DNA from: CAZHFW01 sp964531675
Lineage (GTDB): Bacteria > Planctomycetota > Phycisphaerae > Phycisphaerales > UBA1924
NCBI GenBank assembly: GCA_964531675.1
Contig: CAZHFW010000012.1
Location: 1-64,000 of the forward strand
DNA: 64,000 bases
Direction of reading: 5' to 3'
Shown piece after piece: positions 16,637 through 25,299 of the stretch. Within the stretch, counting starts at the first letter, position 1. The number at the start of each line of letters is the position of its first letter. Both the position numbers and the translations under genes were made by a program. The notes beneath the pieces are model-generated. The model saw only the letters and a list, made by a program, of their open reading frames with translations. It ran no database searches and was not told the origin of the DNA.

Positions 16637-18013
16637 ATGTCCAAGTCGATGAACTTCCGGTGGGCGCTGGCGGCGTGTCTGTGCGCGCTGGCGACTGGCG
16701 CCGCGCAGGCACGTCAGGAGCTTCCCAAAGAGGCGGAGCTCGGCGGCGGTTCGGCGGCCCGATCACCGTTCCTTCCGGGCGACTTTGTCCCTTCGGCGAG
16801 CGCGCCCTTCGCGGACTTCTCGAAGGCCTGGCCCGCGCGGGCGGTGGGGGAGAGCGCGGGTGAAGTGGCCCGCGAGCTCGACGGCGTCATCGTGGGGATC
16901 GAGCCTCCCGAGGGGATGCGGATTCTGGGCTTCGACGCGCAGCGCCAGTGGGGGGTGTCGGCGCCCCAGTCGGGTGCGCAGAACGATGCTGCGACCCTGC
17001 TCGGCGACTTTCGCAAGTACGCGAGCCTGAGCCTCGAGCGTTCGGGGAGCATGCTCGTGGAGTTCAACCTCGCGGGCCCGGACTCCAAGTCCAAGAGGCA
17101 GGACCGGGCCTCGGCGTACTTCAAGTTCGTGTCCGCACAGGACGCGACGCCCGCGGGGAGACCTCGGAAGGTCTACGAGCTTCAGCGCACGTGGTTTGCG
17201 TTCTATGACGCGGCCAAGACGCCGGAGAACATCGAGAGGCCCGTGGTCGTGATCATCCCGGGAATGTTCGGAACGCCCGAGCCTGTGGTGAATGGGCTTG
17301 TGAATCGGCTGCGGCTGCGCGGGTGGCCCGTGCTGCGGATGATCGTGCATCCGAGCCGGTTCACCGAGAATCGGACGATCCAGGTCGATGCGGAGAACTT
17401 CGGGCCAGGGATCAATCTGGTCGCGGATGTGCTGTGCGATCGGGCGGCGGAGTGCGCGTACGCGACGCGGGCGGCGCTGCGGCACGTGGAGCAGATGAGG
17501 CCCGAGCTTGCCGGCCGCGGGGTCGTGGCGATCGGATTCTCGGGCGGCGCGATGGCGATGCCCGCGGTGGTGGCGCTGGAGCCCGCGCGGTACAAGGGCG
17601 TCGTGCTGGTCGGGGGCGGATGCGACTGGTTTCTGATCAACGAACGGAGCAACTACGCGTCGTGGATCGATGCGCTCAATGTCGAGTTCAAAGGGGACTT
17701 GAGCGCCGAGCAGAAGCAGGCGATCGACGCGGCGTATCTGGAGCGGGCCACGCTCGACGGGTATCACACCGCGGCGGTGCTGAGGCAGATTCCGACGCTC
17801 ATCGTGCAGGGGAGCGTTGATCGGGCGGTGCCTTCGGATCTCGGGGATCTCCTGTGGGAGCGGGCGGGTCGGCCCGATCGCTGGCTCGAAGCGCAGACGC
17901 ACGAGGCGCTGTTTTTGACGCTTCCGGCGCGGTATGACGCGATGATCGACTGGCTGTCGGGCAAGACGCAGGCCCCGCCTGCCGATACGGGCAAGGCGCC
18001 TGGGACGCCCTGA
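16637..18013 (+). CDS. Exported alpha/beta hydrolase
   Basis: The 458-residue protein has an N-terminal signal peptide (MNFRWALAACLCALATGAAQA) and an alpha/beta-hydrolase fold in its second half. Visible elements are VVVIIPGMFGTPEPVV (oxyanion region), the nucleophile elbow GFSGGAM with Ser near residue 300, and LIVQGSVDRAVP holding a likely catalytic Asp. The late segment AQTHEALFLTLP holds the likely catalytic His. The first 180 residues are a separate beta-rich region without a recognised family. Substrate unknown. The start is supported by a TAGCCT box 7 nt upstream; GTG 16604 would overlap the previous stop. Confidence 0.82.
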   Translation: MSKSMNFRWALAACLCALATGAAQARQELPKEAELGGGSAARSPFLPGDFVPSASAPFADFSKAWPARAVGESAGEVARELDGVIVGIEPPEGMRILGFDAQRQWGVSAPQSGAQNDAATLLGDFRKYASLSLERSGSMLVEFNLAGPDSKSKRQDRASAYFKFVSAQDATPAGRPRKVYELQRTWFAFYDAAKTPENIERPVVVIIPGMFGTPEPVVNGLVNRLRLRGWPVLRMIVHPSRFTENRTIQVDAENFGPGINLVADVLCDRAAECAYATRAALRHVEQMRPELAGRGVVAIGFSGGAMAMPAVVALEPARYKGVVLVGGGCDWFLINERSNYASWIDALNVEFKGDLSAEQKQAIDAAYLERATLDGYHTAAVLRQIPTLIVQGSVDRAVPSDLGDLLWERAGRPDRWLEAQTHEALFLTLPARYDAMIDWLSGKTQAPPADTGKAPGTP

Positions 18014-18077
18014 GCGATCGGGGACTCCGGCGTGAATGTGACCTAAAATCGACGCTTCGGTTCAAGCGAGGACCCGA

Positions 18078-19076
18078 TTGCTCCTGGCCCTGAGTCCCTA
18101 TCACCTGACGACGCGTGAAGCGCCCGCAATGGCGGCGTTGCTGCTTGCGCAGCGGGTGGTGACGATGATGCCGGTGCCGACGTCGGGGACCGCGGATCCG
18201 AGCCTGCGGGCCGCGATTGACGAAGCGCCCTCGTATCTGCGCTTCATGGAGTCCTGGCAATGGTCGCTGCCGCTCTGGCGTGAGGGCGTGATCGGTTCGG
18301 TGTATCAGGGTGAGGACGCGGCCGACGAGATGGCGGGTGTTTGCGAGAAGATCGATCGCGAGCCCGCGTACGCCATGCTCCGTCCGATGCTGCGGCGCTC
18401 GCTCTTTGACGACGACAAGAGCTACCTGTCTTCGCTCGCGGTGGACCTGCTCAAAGGCGGGCCTGATCCGGGGATCAGCGTTCCCGTGGCGGCGGCGATG
18501 GACCGCTTTGCGTCCAGGCATGGTCTGGCGGTGGCGCGTTCAGCTCCGACGTCGATCGCGCAGAAGGCCGAGGCCAAGCTCGGACGCCGGGTGTTCGGAA
18601 CGGCGCTCCCGGTGCTCGTGCAGGCCGACGGGACGCAGCTGCTGTTTGCGCGCAGCGTGCTCGAGCCCGAGCTCAACATGCTCCGGCGCGCGTTGCACTC
18701 GGTGCTGTCGGCGCAAGACGCCATCGAGGCGACGCCCGGCGCGATCCAGATTTCTGAGCTTGACGATGCGGTGCGGCTGTACACCGAGGCGTTCAGCGCC
18801 CGACGCGAGGAGCTGCTCACGCCCCGCGACGCCGACGATGTGCGGCCTATCGAGTCCACCGTGACGATCGCGGGCGTGATGCTTCCCGGAAACGCGGTGC
18901 TCCGCTCCAGCGCGGACGCCTTGGCGAGCATCTCGGGACGAGCCCGCGGCCAAGCGGCCCGTTCGGCCCGCGGAGCCGGGCGCGTGACCACCGCGCTGGC
19001 GATCCCGGATCCGGCCGATGTGCGGCCCGTGTGCAGCCTGGTCTTCAAGACCCTGGGCGTGCGCGGCGGGCATTGA
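18078..19076 (+). CDS. Protein of unknown function
   Basis: This 332-residue soluble protein has no signal peptide and no motif that I recognise. Starting from TTG 18078 it is preceded by GAGGA at good spacing and, 28 nt upstream, by TAAAAT (18044-18049). The sequence is Ala/Arg/Leu-rich with predicted mixed helix; a segment RPIESTVTIAGVMLPGNAVLRSSADAL near residues 257-283 looks beta-rich. It sits between the exported hydrolase and the PilT-type ATPase. It could be a planctomycete-specific protein; no function is proposed. Confidence 0.7.
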   Translation: MLLALSPYHLTTREAPAMAALLLAQRVVTMMPVPTSGTADPSLRAAIDEAPSYLRFMESWQWSLPLWREGVIGSVYQGEDAADEMAGVCEKIDREPAYAMLRPMLRRSLFDDDKSYLSSLAVDLLKGGPDPGISVPVAAAMDRFASRHGLAVARSAPTSIAQKAEAKLGRRVFGTALPVLVQADGTQLLFARSVLEPELNMLRRALHSVLSAQDAIEATPGAIQISELDDAVRLYTEAFSARREELLTPRDADDVRPIESTVTIAGVMLPGNAVLRSSADALASISGRARGQAARSARGAGRVTTALAIPDPADVRPVCSLVFKTLGVRGGH

Positions 19077-19115
19077 GACCGCCGGGCGGACTTTCAGGTT
19101 TGTCGATTCAGGATA

Positions 19116-19144
19116 TTGAGGACCGTAATGTCCGGTGGTACACT
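19116..19144 (+). promoter_or_regulatory. Sigma-70-like promoter for the PilT-type gene
   Basis: TTGAGG (19116-19121) and TACACT (19139-19144) are separated by exactly 17 nt and lie 59 nt before the PilT start. This is one of the few places in the window where a -35 candidate pairs properly with a -10. Confidence 0.5.
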
Positions 19145-19203
19145 GGTCAGGTCCCGGTCGGGGCGTTTCGTGGCGTCCGCCGCGGGCGAGAAGGAGCCTC
19201 CAG

Positions 19204-20328
19204 ATGGAAGGCCCGCTGACGATCCACCGGCTTCTGGCAGCGATGAAACGACTCGGGGCCAGCGACCTGCATCTGAAGGTCGGCATTCCTCCGACGTATC
19301 GCATCAACAGCGTGCTCAAGGCGATCGACTCCCCGCCTTTGACGGAGGAGGAAGCAGACCACCTGCTGGATCCGATCGTGCCCGCGGCGATGATTCCCAA
19401 GTACGTCGAGATCGGCAATCTGGACTTTGCGACGTATTTGAAGGACGGCGACCGGTTCCGCGTGAGCATGTTCCGCGCCGGCGGGCACACGCACGCGGCG
19501 ATCCGGCGCGTGAAGGCGGAGATCCCGGATTACAAGCAGCTCCACCTGCCTCCGATCTATCACAAGATCGTGGAGACGACCAGCGAAGGGCTGGTGCTGG
19601 TGGTCGGCGTGACCGGGTCGGGCAAGAGCTCGACGCTGGCGGCGATGATCGACCACGTCAATCAGACGCGGGCGGAGCACATCATCACGGTGGAGGATCC
19701 GGTGGAGTACCGGTTCATCCCGAGCAAGTGCATCATCTCGCAGCGTGAGATCGGCATCGACGTCCTGAACTATCCGACGGCGCTGAAGTACATCGTGCGC
19801 GAGGATCCGGACATCATCTTCATCGGCGAGCTGCGCGACCACGAGACGGTGCTCTCGGCGATTCAGGCGGCCGAGACGGGGCACCTGGTGTTCGGTTCGA
19901 TGCACACCTCGGACACCGCCCAGTCGTTCAGCCGCATTCTCGAGTTCTTCCCGAGCCATGAGCGCGGGTTCGTGCGGCAGGCGCTGTCGACGACGATGAA
20001 GGCGATCTGTGCGCAGCGGCTGCTGCCGACGGTGCAGGGGTACGAGGTGGGCGTGGTGCCCGCGTGCGAAGTGATGCTGAGCTCGCCGATCGTGCGTGAG
20101 AAGATCCGCCGGGGCGAGGACGAGGATCTCCCCGCGGTGGTGGGGCGCAACGAGGAAGGCATGCAGAGCTTCACGTACGCGCTGTCGGAGCTGGTCAAGA
20201 AGGAGATCGTGACCCGGTCCGTCGCGATGGAGTACGCGCCCAACCGCGAGGCGCTGGACTCGATGCTCAAGGGTCTGGAGATCAAGGCGGGCGGGCTGGT
20301 CGGCAGGCTCAAGGGCGGCGGGCACTGA
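19204..20328 (+). CDS. pilT: PilT-type twitching/retraction ATPase
   Basis: The 374-residue hexameric ATPase belongs to the PilT/PilU branch of secretion ATPases, which disassembles type IV pili. Landmarks in order: LGASDLHLKVGIPPTYRING-like N-domain (residues 15-35), Walker A GVTGSGKSS near 134-142, Asp box TVEDPVEYRF, Walker B and His box IIFIGELRDHETVLSAIQAAETGHLVFGSMHTSD. AIRRVK in the linker is consistent. A PilT AIRNLTLE tail motif is not obvious, so PilU or another retraction paralogue is possible. GAAGGAG upstream supports ATG 19204. The rest of the pilus apparatus in this window lies at 42.7-49 kb. Confidence 0.9.
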   Translation: MEGPLTIHRLLAAMKRLGASDLHLKVGIPPTYRINSVLKAIDSPPLTEEEADHLLDPIVPAAMIPKYVEIGNLDFATYLKDGDRFRVSMFRAGGHTHAAIRRVKAEIPDYKQLHLPPIYHKIVETTSEGLVLVVGVTGSGKSSTLAAMIDHVNQTRAEHIITVEDPVEYRFIPSKCIISQREIGIDVLNYPTALKYIVREDPDIIFIGELRDHETVLSAIQAAETGHLVFGSMHTSDTAQSFSRILEFFPSHERGFVRQALSTTMKAICAQRLLPTVQGYEVGVVPACEVMLSSPIVREKIRRGEDEDLPAVVGRNEEGMQSFTYALSELVKKEIVTRSVAMEYAPNREALDSMLKGLEIKAGGLVGRLKGGGH

Positions 20329-20348
20329 ACCCGGTGCGGGTCGTGCCG

Positions 20349-20354
20349 TACACT
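20349..20354 (+). promoter_or_regulatory. -10-like TACACT, leaderless type
   Basis: TACACT lies 7 nt before ATG 20362; no Shine-Dalgarno is present between them. Confidence 0.45.
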
Positions 20355-20361
20355 GCACGCA

Positions 20362-21339
20362 ATGGCCCAGCGAAAGACCGTGTTGCCTGACGCCCGTGTG
20401 TGCCCGCGCTTTGCGGGGATCGCCACGTTCTGCCGGTATCCGCTCCTGGAGTCGGTGGCGCCTGAGAACCTGCCTCTGGACTGGGCGATCTACGGCGTGC
20501 CCACCGACGCGGGCGTGACGTTCAGGCCCGGCGCTCGCTTCGGACCCCGCGCGGTCCGCGATGCGTCCCAGTACGTCAAGCCTTACCACATGACCCATCG
20601 CGTCCGCGTGACCGACGTTCTGTCGATCGCGGACGCGGGTGATGCGCCGGTGTCGCCCTATCACCTCCGCGAGAATCTCGAGCTGGTCGCGGGCTTTGCG
20701 CGCAAGCTCGGCGAACCCAAGCTCACCAAGCTCCTGGCGGTGGGGGGCGATCACTCCATCGCGTACGCGAACCTCAAGGCCAGCTTCGAGCGGGCGGGCT
20801 CACCCGCGGGCGGACTGGCGCTGGTCCACTTCGACAGCCACTTCGACACGGTCGATGCGGTGTGGAACGAGAAGTGGGGGCACGCGTCGCCCTTCATCCG
20901 CGCCATCGAGGATGGGCTGATCAATCCCCGCAAGATGATCTCGGTCGGGATCAAGGGGCCCCTGAACTCGGGCGCGGACCTCGACTTTGCGGCCAAGCAC
21001 GGCATCCAGATCTTCGGCTACGACGAGTGGAAGGCCGAAGGTCCGGGAAGGCTCGAAGCGTTCGTTTCACGCGTCGGCGCGACGCCGGCGTATCTCTCGT
21101 TCGATGTCGATTGCGTCGATCCCGCGTACGCGCCGGGAACGGGAACGCCCAGCGTCGGAGGGTTTACGACCGCCGAGGCGTTCGGCCTGCTGCGCTTGCT
21201 CCGGGGCGTGAACATCGTGGGCGCGGATGTGGTGGAAGTGCTGCCCGATCGCGATGTGGCGCAGATCACGGCGCTGTTCGCGGCCCATGTGATCTTTGAG
21301 ATTCTGGCGCTGGATGCGGTTGGGCGGAGCGGAGGGTGA
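20362..21339 (+). CDS. speB: Agmatinase/ureohydrolase family protein
   Basis: The 325-residue enzyme belongs to the arginase/agmatinase family, which uses two Mn(II) ions to release urea from guanidino compounds. Metal-binding motifs are GGDHSIAY near 128-135, HFDSHFDT near 155 and SFDVDCVDPAYAPGTGTP near 245-262. The middle motif reads D-S-H-x-D where the family norm is D-A-H-x-D; the ligands themselves are kept. Agmatinase is the likeliest activity (agmatine to putrescine), but guanidinobutyrase or guanidinase are possible, because substrate loops are not diagnostic by eye. It has its own TACACT box 7 nt before the start and is followed by an octamer repeat array. Confidence 0.85.
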   Translation: MAQRKTVLPDARVCPRFAGIATFCRYPLLESVAPENLPLDWAIYGVPTDAGVTFRPGARFGPRAVRDASQYVKPYHMTHRVRVTDVLSIADAGDAPVSPYHLRENLELVAGFARKLGEPKLTKLLAVGGDHSIAYANLKASFERAGSPAGGLALVHFDSHFDTVDAVWNEKWGHASPFIRAIEDGLINPRKMISVGIKGPLNSGADLDFAAKHGIQIFGYDEWKAEGPGRLEAFVSRVGATPAYLSFDVDCVDPAYAPGTGTPSVGGFTTAEAFGLLRLLRGVNIVGADVVEVLPDRDVAQITALFAAHVIFEILALDAVGRSGG

Positions 21340-21344
21340 CGGGG

Positions 21345-21415
21345 GGCAAAGGGCCAAAGCGGTAAAGGGCCAAAGCGGCAAAGCGACGGAGCGACAGAGC
21401 GACAGAGCGATCGAG
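21345..21415. repeat. 8-nt-period array after the agmatinase gene
   Basis: Nine octamers in perfect phase: GGCAAAGG, GCCAAAGC, GGTAAAGG, GCCAAAGC, GGCAAAGC, GACGGAGC, GACAGAGC (twice), and a final partial GATCGAG. The array starts 5 nt after the stop codon, the same placement as the array after ppa. Confidence 0.85.
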
Positions 21416-21458
21416 TGAGTCTTGGGCGCTGCTGGGTTGAGAGGTGCCTTGTTGGCTT

Positions 21459-21968
21459 TTAGCGTGCAGCGGTGCGGCGCAGGGCGAGGATGAGTTCGAC
21501 CTGACCTGTGGGAACGCTTGTCCGTTCGGCGATCTGAACGGGGGAGAGGCCCTGGTCCGCGAGCGTGTGGATGGTCTGGTGAAGCGGTTCGGTGCCGCGG
21601 GGTTCGTTCGGGCGCGTGTCGCCTGGGCGGGCTTCGCCTGAGCGGGAATCACCCGATCGGAGCCTTGGGGCTTCTACGCTCGGCTTGGCCTCGATCGTGG
21701 TGGTCTTGGGCGCGGGCTTTTCCAGCGCGGCGATCTTGCGGTCCGCTTCCGCGAGCAGGCGTTCGAGTTTGGCGCTCTTGGCGTCGAGCTCGGAGGCGAG
21801 GCGGTCGGTCAGCTCGCGCATCTCCGACAGCAGGTGGGCCTGTTCCGGGTCAACCCGGGCCGGCTTCCGCCTGCCGGTGAGCAGCGTGATGACGAGGATG
21901 AGCAGTCCCAGAGCAACCGCGCCGATGGCGCCGAGCGTGAGCAGGTCTTTGGGTTGGGTCAGATCCAT
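21459..21968 (-). CDS. Membrane-anchored coiled-coil protein with C-terminal helix-turn-helix-like segment
   Basis: The product has 169 residues from ATG 21968, with GGAGGCG upstream. It has one membrane segment (LLTLGAIGAVALGLLILVITLL, residues 9-30), a Glu/Lys-rich coiled coil (about 43-80), a Pro/Arg-rich linker, and a C-terminal helical segment LADQGLSPVQIAERTSVPTGQVELIL. That ending resembles the DUF6115/DUF2802-type tail (IAxxLxxxxGEVxLIL). The minus frame extends to 22403 but the extension is antisense to tilS. It is divergent from tilS. Function unknown; an envelope scaffold is conceivable. Confidence 0.7.
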   Translation of the reverse strand: MDLTQPKDLLTLGAIGAVALGLLILVITLLTGRRKPARVDPEQAHLLSEMRELTDRLASELDAKSAKLERLLAEADRKIAALEKPAPKTTTIEAKPSVEAPRLRSGDSRSGEARPGDTRPNEPRGTEPLHQTIHTLADQGLSPVQIAERTSVPTGQVELILALRRTAAR

Positions 21969-22002
21969 CGGGTTCGCCTCCGTGCGTTCCGCGGGGGAAA
22001 CG

Positions 22003-22008
22003 TACCAT
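22003..22008 (+). promoter_or_regulatory. -10-like TACCAT, leaderless type (tilS)
   Basis: TACCAT lies 6 nt before ATG 22015. The same hexamer precedes prmC, the Fur-family gene and the aldehyde dehydrogenase gene at 6-7 nt. Confidence 0.45.
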
Positions 22009-22014
22009 GAGCGG

Positions 22015-23076
22015 ATGCTGCTGGCGAGCCGGATCACGATGGTTTCACGCACCGAGCCGACGGTGCGGGCCATCGCGCGGGCCTGGCGTGCGCTGACCGG
22101 GGGCAAAGGGGTCCGCGACGGGGATCGTCGGACCCTCATCGCCTGTTCCGGCGGGGCCGACAGTTCAGCGCTGGCGATCGCTCTGGCGGCGGCTGCGGGA
22201 AAGAACGCCCGCGAGCGGATTGTCGTCGCCCACGTGGTGCACGATCTCAGGCCCCGGGCCCAGGCGCTGGCGGATCGGGACGCAACCAAATCGCTCGCGG
22301 CGGCGCTGGGCCTCGCGTTCGTCGAGGCGAGCGTGAAGGTGCGCGGCAAGACAGGCAACCTGGAGTCGCTTGCGCGGCGGGCCAGGTATCGGGCGCTGGT
22401 CAAACTCGCCCGAGCGCAGGCTTGTCCGTTCGTCGCGACCGCCCATCACGGAGATGACCAGCTCGAGACGCTGCTCATGAGGCTGGTCCGCGGCTCCGGG
22501 GCAGCGGGGCTCCGCGGCGTGCATGCTTCCCGGCCGCTGGCGGACGGGGTCGTGCTCATCCGGCCCATGCTCGGCCTGACGAGGGCTCAGGCCCGCAAGC
22601 TCTGCGGGTCAGCGGGCTGGGTTTGGCGGGAGGATCAGACCAACGCGGATCAGACCAGGCTGCGGGCGGCGATCCGGCATCAGATTCTGCCGGCGATCGA
22701 GAAGATCGCGCCCAAGGCGGGCAAACGGGCTTCCCGGATCGCGCAGCGTCAGGCGGAGGTCCAGGAACTGGTCCGCGAGCAGGCTCGGGAGCTCTGGTCG
22801 TCCGGCGAGCCGCGGGGCGACGGTCGCTCCTGGGCGCGGGCGAGGCTCCGCAAGTCGCCGGCAGCGGTCGTGGGCGAGCTTTTGGCGATGGGGCAGCGTG
22901 AACTGGTCGGTCGGCGCGGCGACCGGGTGCTGGAACGCACGCTGGCGCCGGTCGTCAAAGCGGTGCGAAGTTCCTCGGGCGAGCCCCGGAAGTTTGACCT
23001 GGCGGGTCTGGTCGTGGATATTTCCCGAACGGCCTGCGTGGTCGAGCCCCGGCACAAGCCCAGGGGCGTGGGTTGA
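22015..23076 (+). CDS. tilS: tRNA(Ile)-lysidine synthetase
   Basis: Adds lysine to C34 of the tRNA-Ile2 CAU anticodon so that it reads AUA and is charged with isoleucine. The PP-loop LIACSGGADSSALAIAL lies near residues 45-60. The later conserved ATAHHGDDQLETLLMRLVRGSG and IRPMLGLTRAQARK match the TilS core. The enzyme is 353 residues, with a C-terminal helical region but no obvious extra tRNA-binding domain. The start at 22015 is backed by a TACCAT box 6 nt before it; an ATG at 22039 is an alternative. The open frame running back to 21592 is not coding. The stop overlaps the next start as TGATG. Confidence 0.92.
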   Translation: MLLASRITMVSRTEPTVRAIARAWRALTGGKGVRDGDRRTLIACSGGADSSALAIALAAAAGKNARERIVVAHVVHDLRPRAQALADRDATKSLAAALGLAFVEASVKVRGKTGNLESLARRARYRALVKLARAQACPFVATAHHGDDQLETLLMRLVRGSGAAGLRGVHASRPLADGVVLIRPMLGLTRAQARKLCGSAGWVWREDQTNADQTRLRAAIRHQILPAIEKIAPKAGKRASRIAQRQAEVQELVREQARELWSSGEPRGDGRSWARARLRKSPAAVVGELLAMGQRELVGRRGDRVLERTLAPVVKAVRSSSGEPRKFDLAGLVVDISRTACVVEPRHKPRGVG

Positions 23077-24320
23077 TGACAGGAAAGAGCACAGTCATGG
23101 CAAAGAAGTCCGGCGTTTCGTCGATCCCCCTGTCCGAGTACGTGGCCCGCCGTGAGGCGGTGCTCAAGGCGCTGGGCGATTCGGTCGCGCTGGTGTGTGC
23201 GGGCGAGGGCGGCGCTCACCTCCGCGGGGTGTGGGAGCCTTCCATGGACTTCTACTACCTCACGGGGTTGAAGACCGAGGCGGGCGCTTCGGTGCTCTTT
23301 GATCCCAAGAACCCCGATCCCACGCGCCGCTGCGTTCTGTTCCTGCGTCCGATGAATCCGGAGCTCGAGCAGTGGGATGGGTTCCGCGATCCGATCGGAA
23401 CCGAGCTCCGCACGCGGACCGGATTCCAGATCGTCCAGCGCACCACGCACCTGCCGCGGGCGATCACCGCGGCGGCGCGCCGGCAGAAGAAGCTGACGTG
23501 TCTGCATCCCTTTGCGGTCTACGAAGCGCCGGTGGGCGATGACCTCAGGACGTACCGCAAGCTTCAGGAGCGCATCCTGGGTCTGGCGGTCGAGGACAAG
23601 ACCAACCTGCTGCCGTCCATGCGTGCGGTCAAGAGCGACAACGAGCTTGCGCTCATGCGTCGCGCGGTGGACGCGACCGCGGCGGCGTATGCGCTGGCGG
23701 TCAAGGCCATCAAGCCCGGCGTGTCCGAGCGCACGATCCATCAGATCCTGGAGCAAAGCTACTCGCTGCACGGGTGCCACCGTTCGGCGTACAACCCGAT
23801 CGTGGGCGCGGGCAAGAACGCCGCGGTGCTGCACTACAACGACAACAACCGCGTCATGGAGGATGGCGATCTGCTCCTCATCGACTCGGCGGCGGAGTTC
23901 GAGCACTACTGCGCGGACGTGACCCGCACGTATCCGATCTCCGGCAAGTTCACCAAGGACCAGCGCGACGTGTACGAGCTGGTGCTCAAGGCCCAGGAAG
24001 CGGCGATCAAGCTCTGCCGTCCGGGCGTGTGGATGTGGGAGGTCGATGCGGCGGTGAAGGCGGTTTTCGACAAGGCGGGGATGGTCGACTATTACCCGCA
24101 CGGCATCGGGCACCAGCTCGGCCTGGAAGTGCACGATTCCACGCCGGACGGGCCGCTGGTCGAGGGCATGGTCGTGACGATCGAGCCCGGGATCTACATC
24201 GCGGATCGCAAGATCGGCGTGCGCATCGAGGATGACATCCTGATCGGGCGCAAGGGTCCTGAGAATCTCACGCACATGATTCCCAAGAGCGCCAAGGACG
24301 TCGAAGCGGCGATGCGCTGA
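23076..24320 (+). CDS. pepP: Xaa-Pro aminopeptidase (M24B)
   Basis: The 414-residue metalloprotease removes an N-terminal residue next to proline. The N-terminal creatinase-like domain carries the substrate-loop region MDFYYLTGLKTEAGASVLF. The pita-bread domain holds the metal ligands: LIDSAAEFEHYCADVTRT (two Asp), HGIGHQLGLEVHD (His), and the two Glu in VTIEPGIYI and RIEDDILI. All expected ligands are present. The ATG at 23076 overlaps the tilS stop by 1 nt; ATG 23097 is a second candidate. It is translationally coupled to tilS. Confidence 0.93.
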   Translation: MTGKSTVMAKKSGVSSIPLSEYVARREAVLKALGDSVALVCAGEGGAHLRGVWEPSMDFYYLTGLKTEAGASVLFDPKNPDPTRRCVLFLRPMNPELEQWDGFRDPIGTELRTRTGFQIVQRTTHLPRAITAAARRQKKLTCLHPFAVYEAPVGDDLRTYRKLQERILGLAVEDKTNLLPSMRAVKSDNELALMRRAVDATAAAYALAVKAIKPGVSERTIHQILEQSYSLHGCHRSAYNPIVGAGKNAAVLHYNDNNRVMEDGDLLLIDSAAEFEHYCADVTRTYPISGKFTKDQRDVYELVLKAQEAAIKLCRPGVWMWEVDAAVKAVFDKAGMVDYYPHGIGHQLGLEVHDSTPDGPLVEGMVVTIEPGIYIADRKIGVRIEDDILIGRKGPENLTHMIPKSAKDVEAAMR

Positions 24321-24350
24321 GTCGGCGTGCACCGCGTCGAGTTGCGAAGA

Positions 24351-25268
24351 TCAGGCTGAACGCATGGCGACCACGACGCGGGGCAGGCCCTCGAAGTCGT
24401 TGAGCACGTGCGCGCCATCGAGCTTGGGCGTGGACTGCGCGATGGCCTCGGCATGCTTGGCCCGGCTGTCGGCGACCTCGATCATCAGGAGCCCTTCGGG
24501 CTTGATGAGTTCGGGGCCGTCCTGCAGCAGGCGGCGGACGTAGTCAAGGCCATCCGCACCGCCGCGGAGCGCCAGATGCGGTTCGTGGTTCTTCACGTTG
24601 GGCGCGACCGCGGGCCACTCGTCGTCGGGGATGTAGGGCGGGTTGCTGACCAGATAGTGCAGCGATGCCAGTTTCCCCGCGACGGGGTGCTGCTGGAGCG
24701 GGGCCAGGAGATCGCCAAGCACCAGTTCAAGTCGGTCGGCCACCTTGTGTCGTTCGGCGTTGAAGCGTGCGACTTCGAGCGCTTCGGGCGAAACGTCCGT
24801 CGCGATCGCACGAGCGCCCGGAAGGTTTTTCAGAAGCGTGATCGCGACGCAGCCCGATCCGGTGCACACATCGGCGATGAGCACGCCCTCGCCCGACTTG
24901 CCGAAGGTGTTGCGGGCGTGGTTCACGGTCTGATCGATGATGGTCTCGGTCGCGGGGCGCGGGATGAGGACGCGTTTGTCGACCTTGAACTGCAAGCCGT
25001 AGAACCACTCTTCGCCGACGAGGTACTGGATGGGCTCGTGGTTGAGCGCTCGGCCGACCAGATCGCGGAGCTGGGCGCGTTCGAGGGGCGATGCGGGGCG
25101 GTCCGCGTCCATGTAGAGGCGCAGGCGGTCGCACGACAGCACGTGCGAGAGGAGCATCTCCGCGAGGCGGCGAGGGTCGTCCAGATCGCGCTTCTTGAAC
25201 GCGTCGCCCATCCATTGGAGGAGCTTGCGGGTCGTCCAGGCCTGGTCTTGGTCCGTGTGGGCGGTCAC
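24351..25268 (-). CDS. prmC: Peptide release factor glutamine methyltransferase
   Basis: The 305-residue SAM-dependent enzyme (HemK/PrmC) methylates the Gln of the GGQ motif in release factors. Landmarks are the N-terminal helical domain with LLLSHVLSCDRLRLYMDADRP, the PIQYLVGEEWFYGLQFKVDKRVLIPRPATE segment, the SAM site DVCTGSGCVAITLL, and the catalytic NPPYIP. The start at GTG 25268 is supported by TACCAT 7 nt upstream; the frame runs further back, through the SDR gene antisense. Its substrate prfB is encoded 1.3 kb away, divergently, a functional link even though the genes are not cotranscribed. Confidence 0.93.
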   Translation of the reverse strand: MTAHTDQDQAWTTRKLLQWMGDAFKKRDLDDPRRLAEMLLSHVLSCDRLRLYMDADRPASPLERAQLRDLVGRALNHEPIQYLVGEEWFYGLQFKVDKRVLIPRPATETIIDQTVNHARNTFGKSGEGVLIADVCTGSGCVAITLLKNLPGARAIATDVSPEALEVARFNAERHKVADRLELVLGDLLAPLQQHPVAGKLASLHYLVSNPPYIPDDEWPAVAPNVKNHEPHLALRGGADGLDYVRRLLQDGPELIKPEGLLMIEVADSRAKHAEAIAQSTPKLDGAHVLNDFEGLPRVVVAMRSA

Positions 25269-25275
25269 GTGGGGG

Positions 25276-25281
25276 ATGGTA
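25276..25281 (-). promoter_or_regulatory. -10-like TACCAT, leaderless type (prmC)
   Basis: On the minus strand TACCAT is followed by 7 nt and GTG 25268. There is no Shine-Dalgarno. Confidence 0.45.
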
Positions 25282-25299
25282 TCCGGTGGGATGGGGTGA

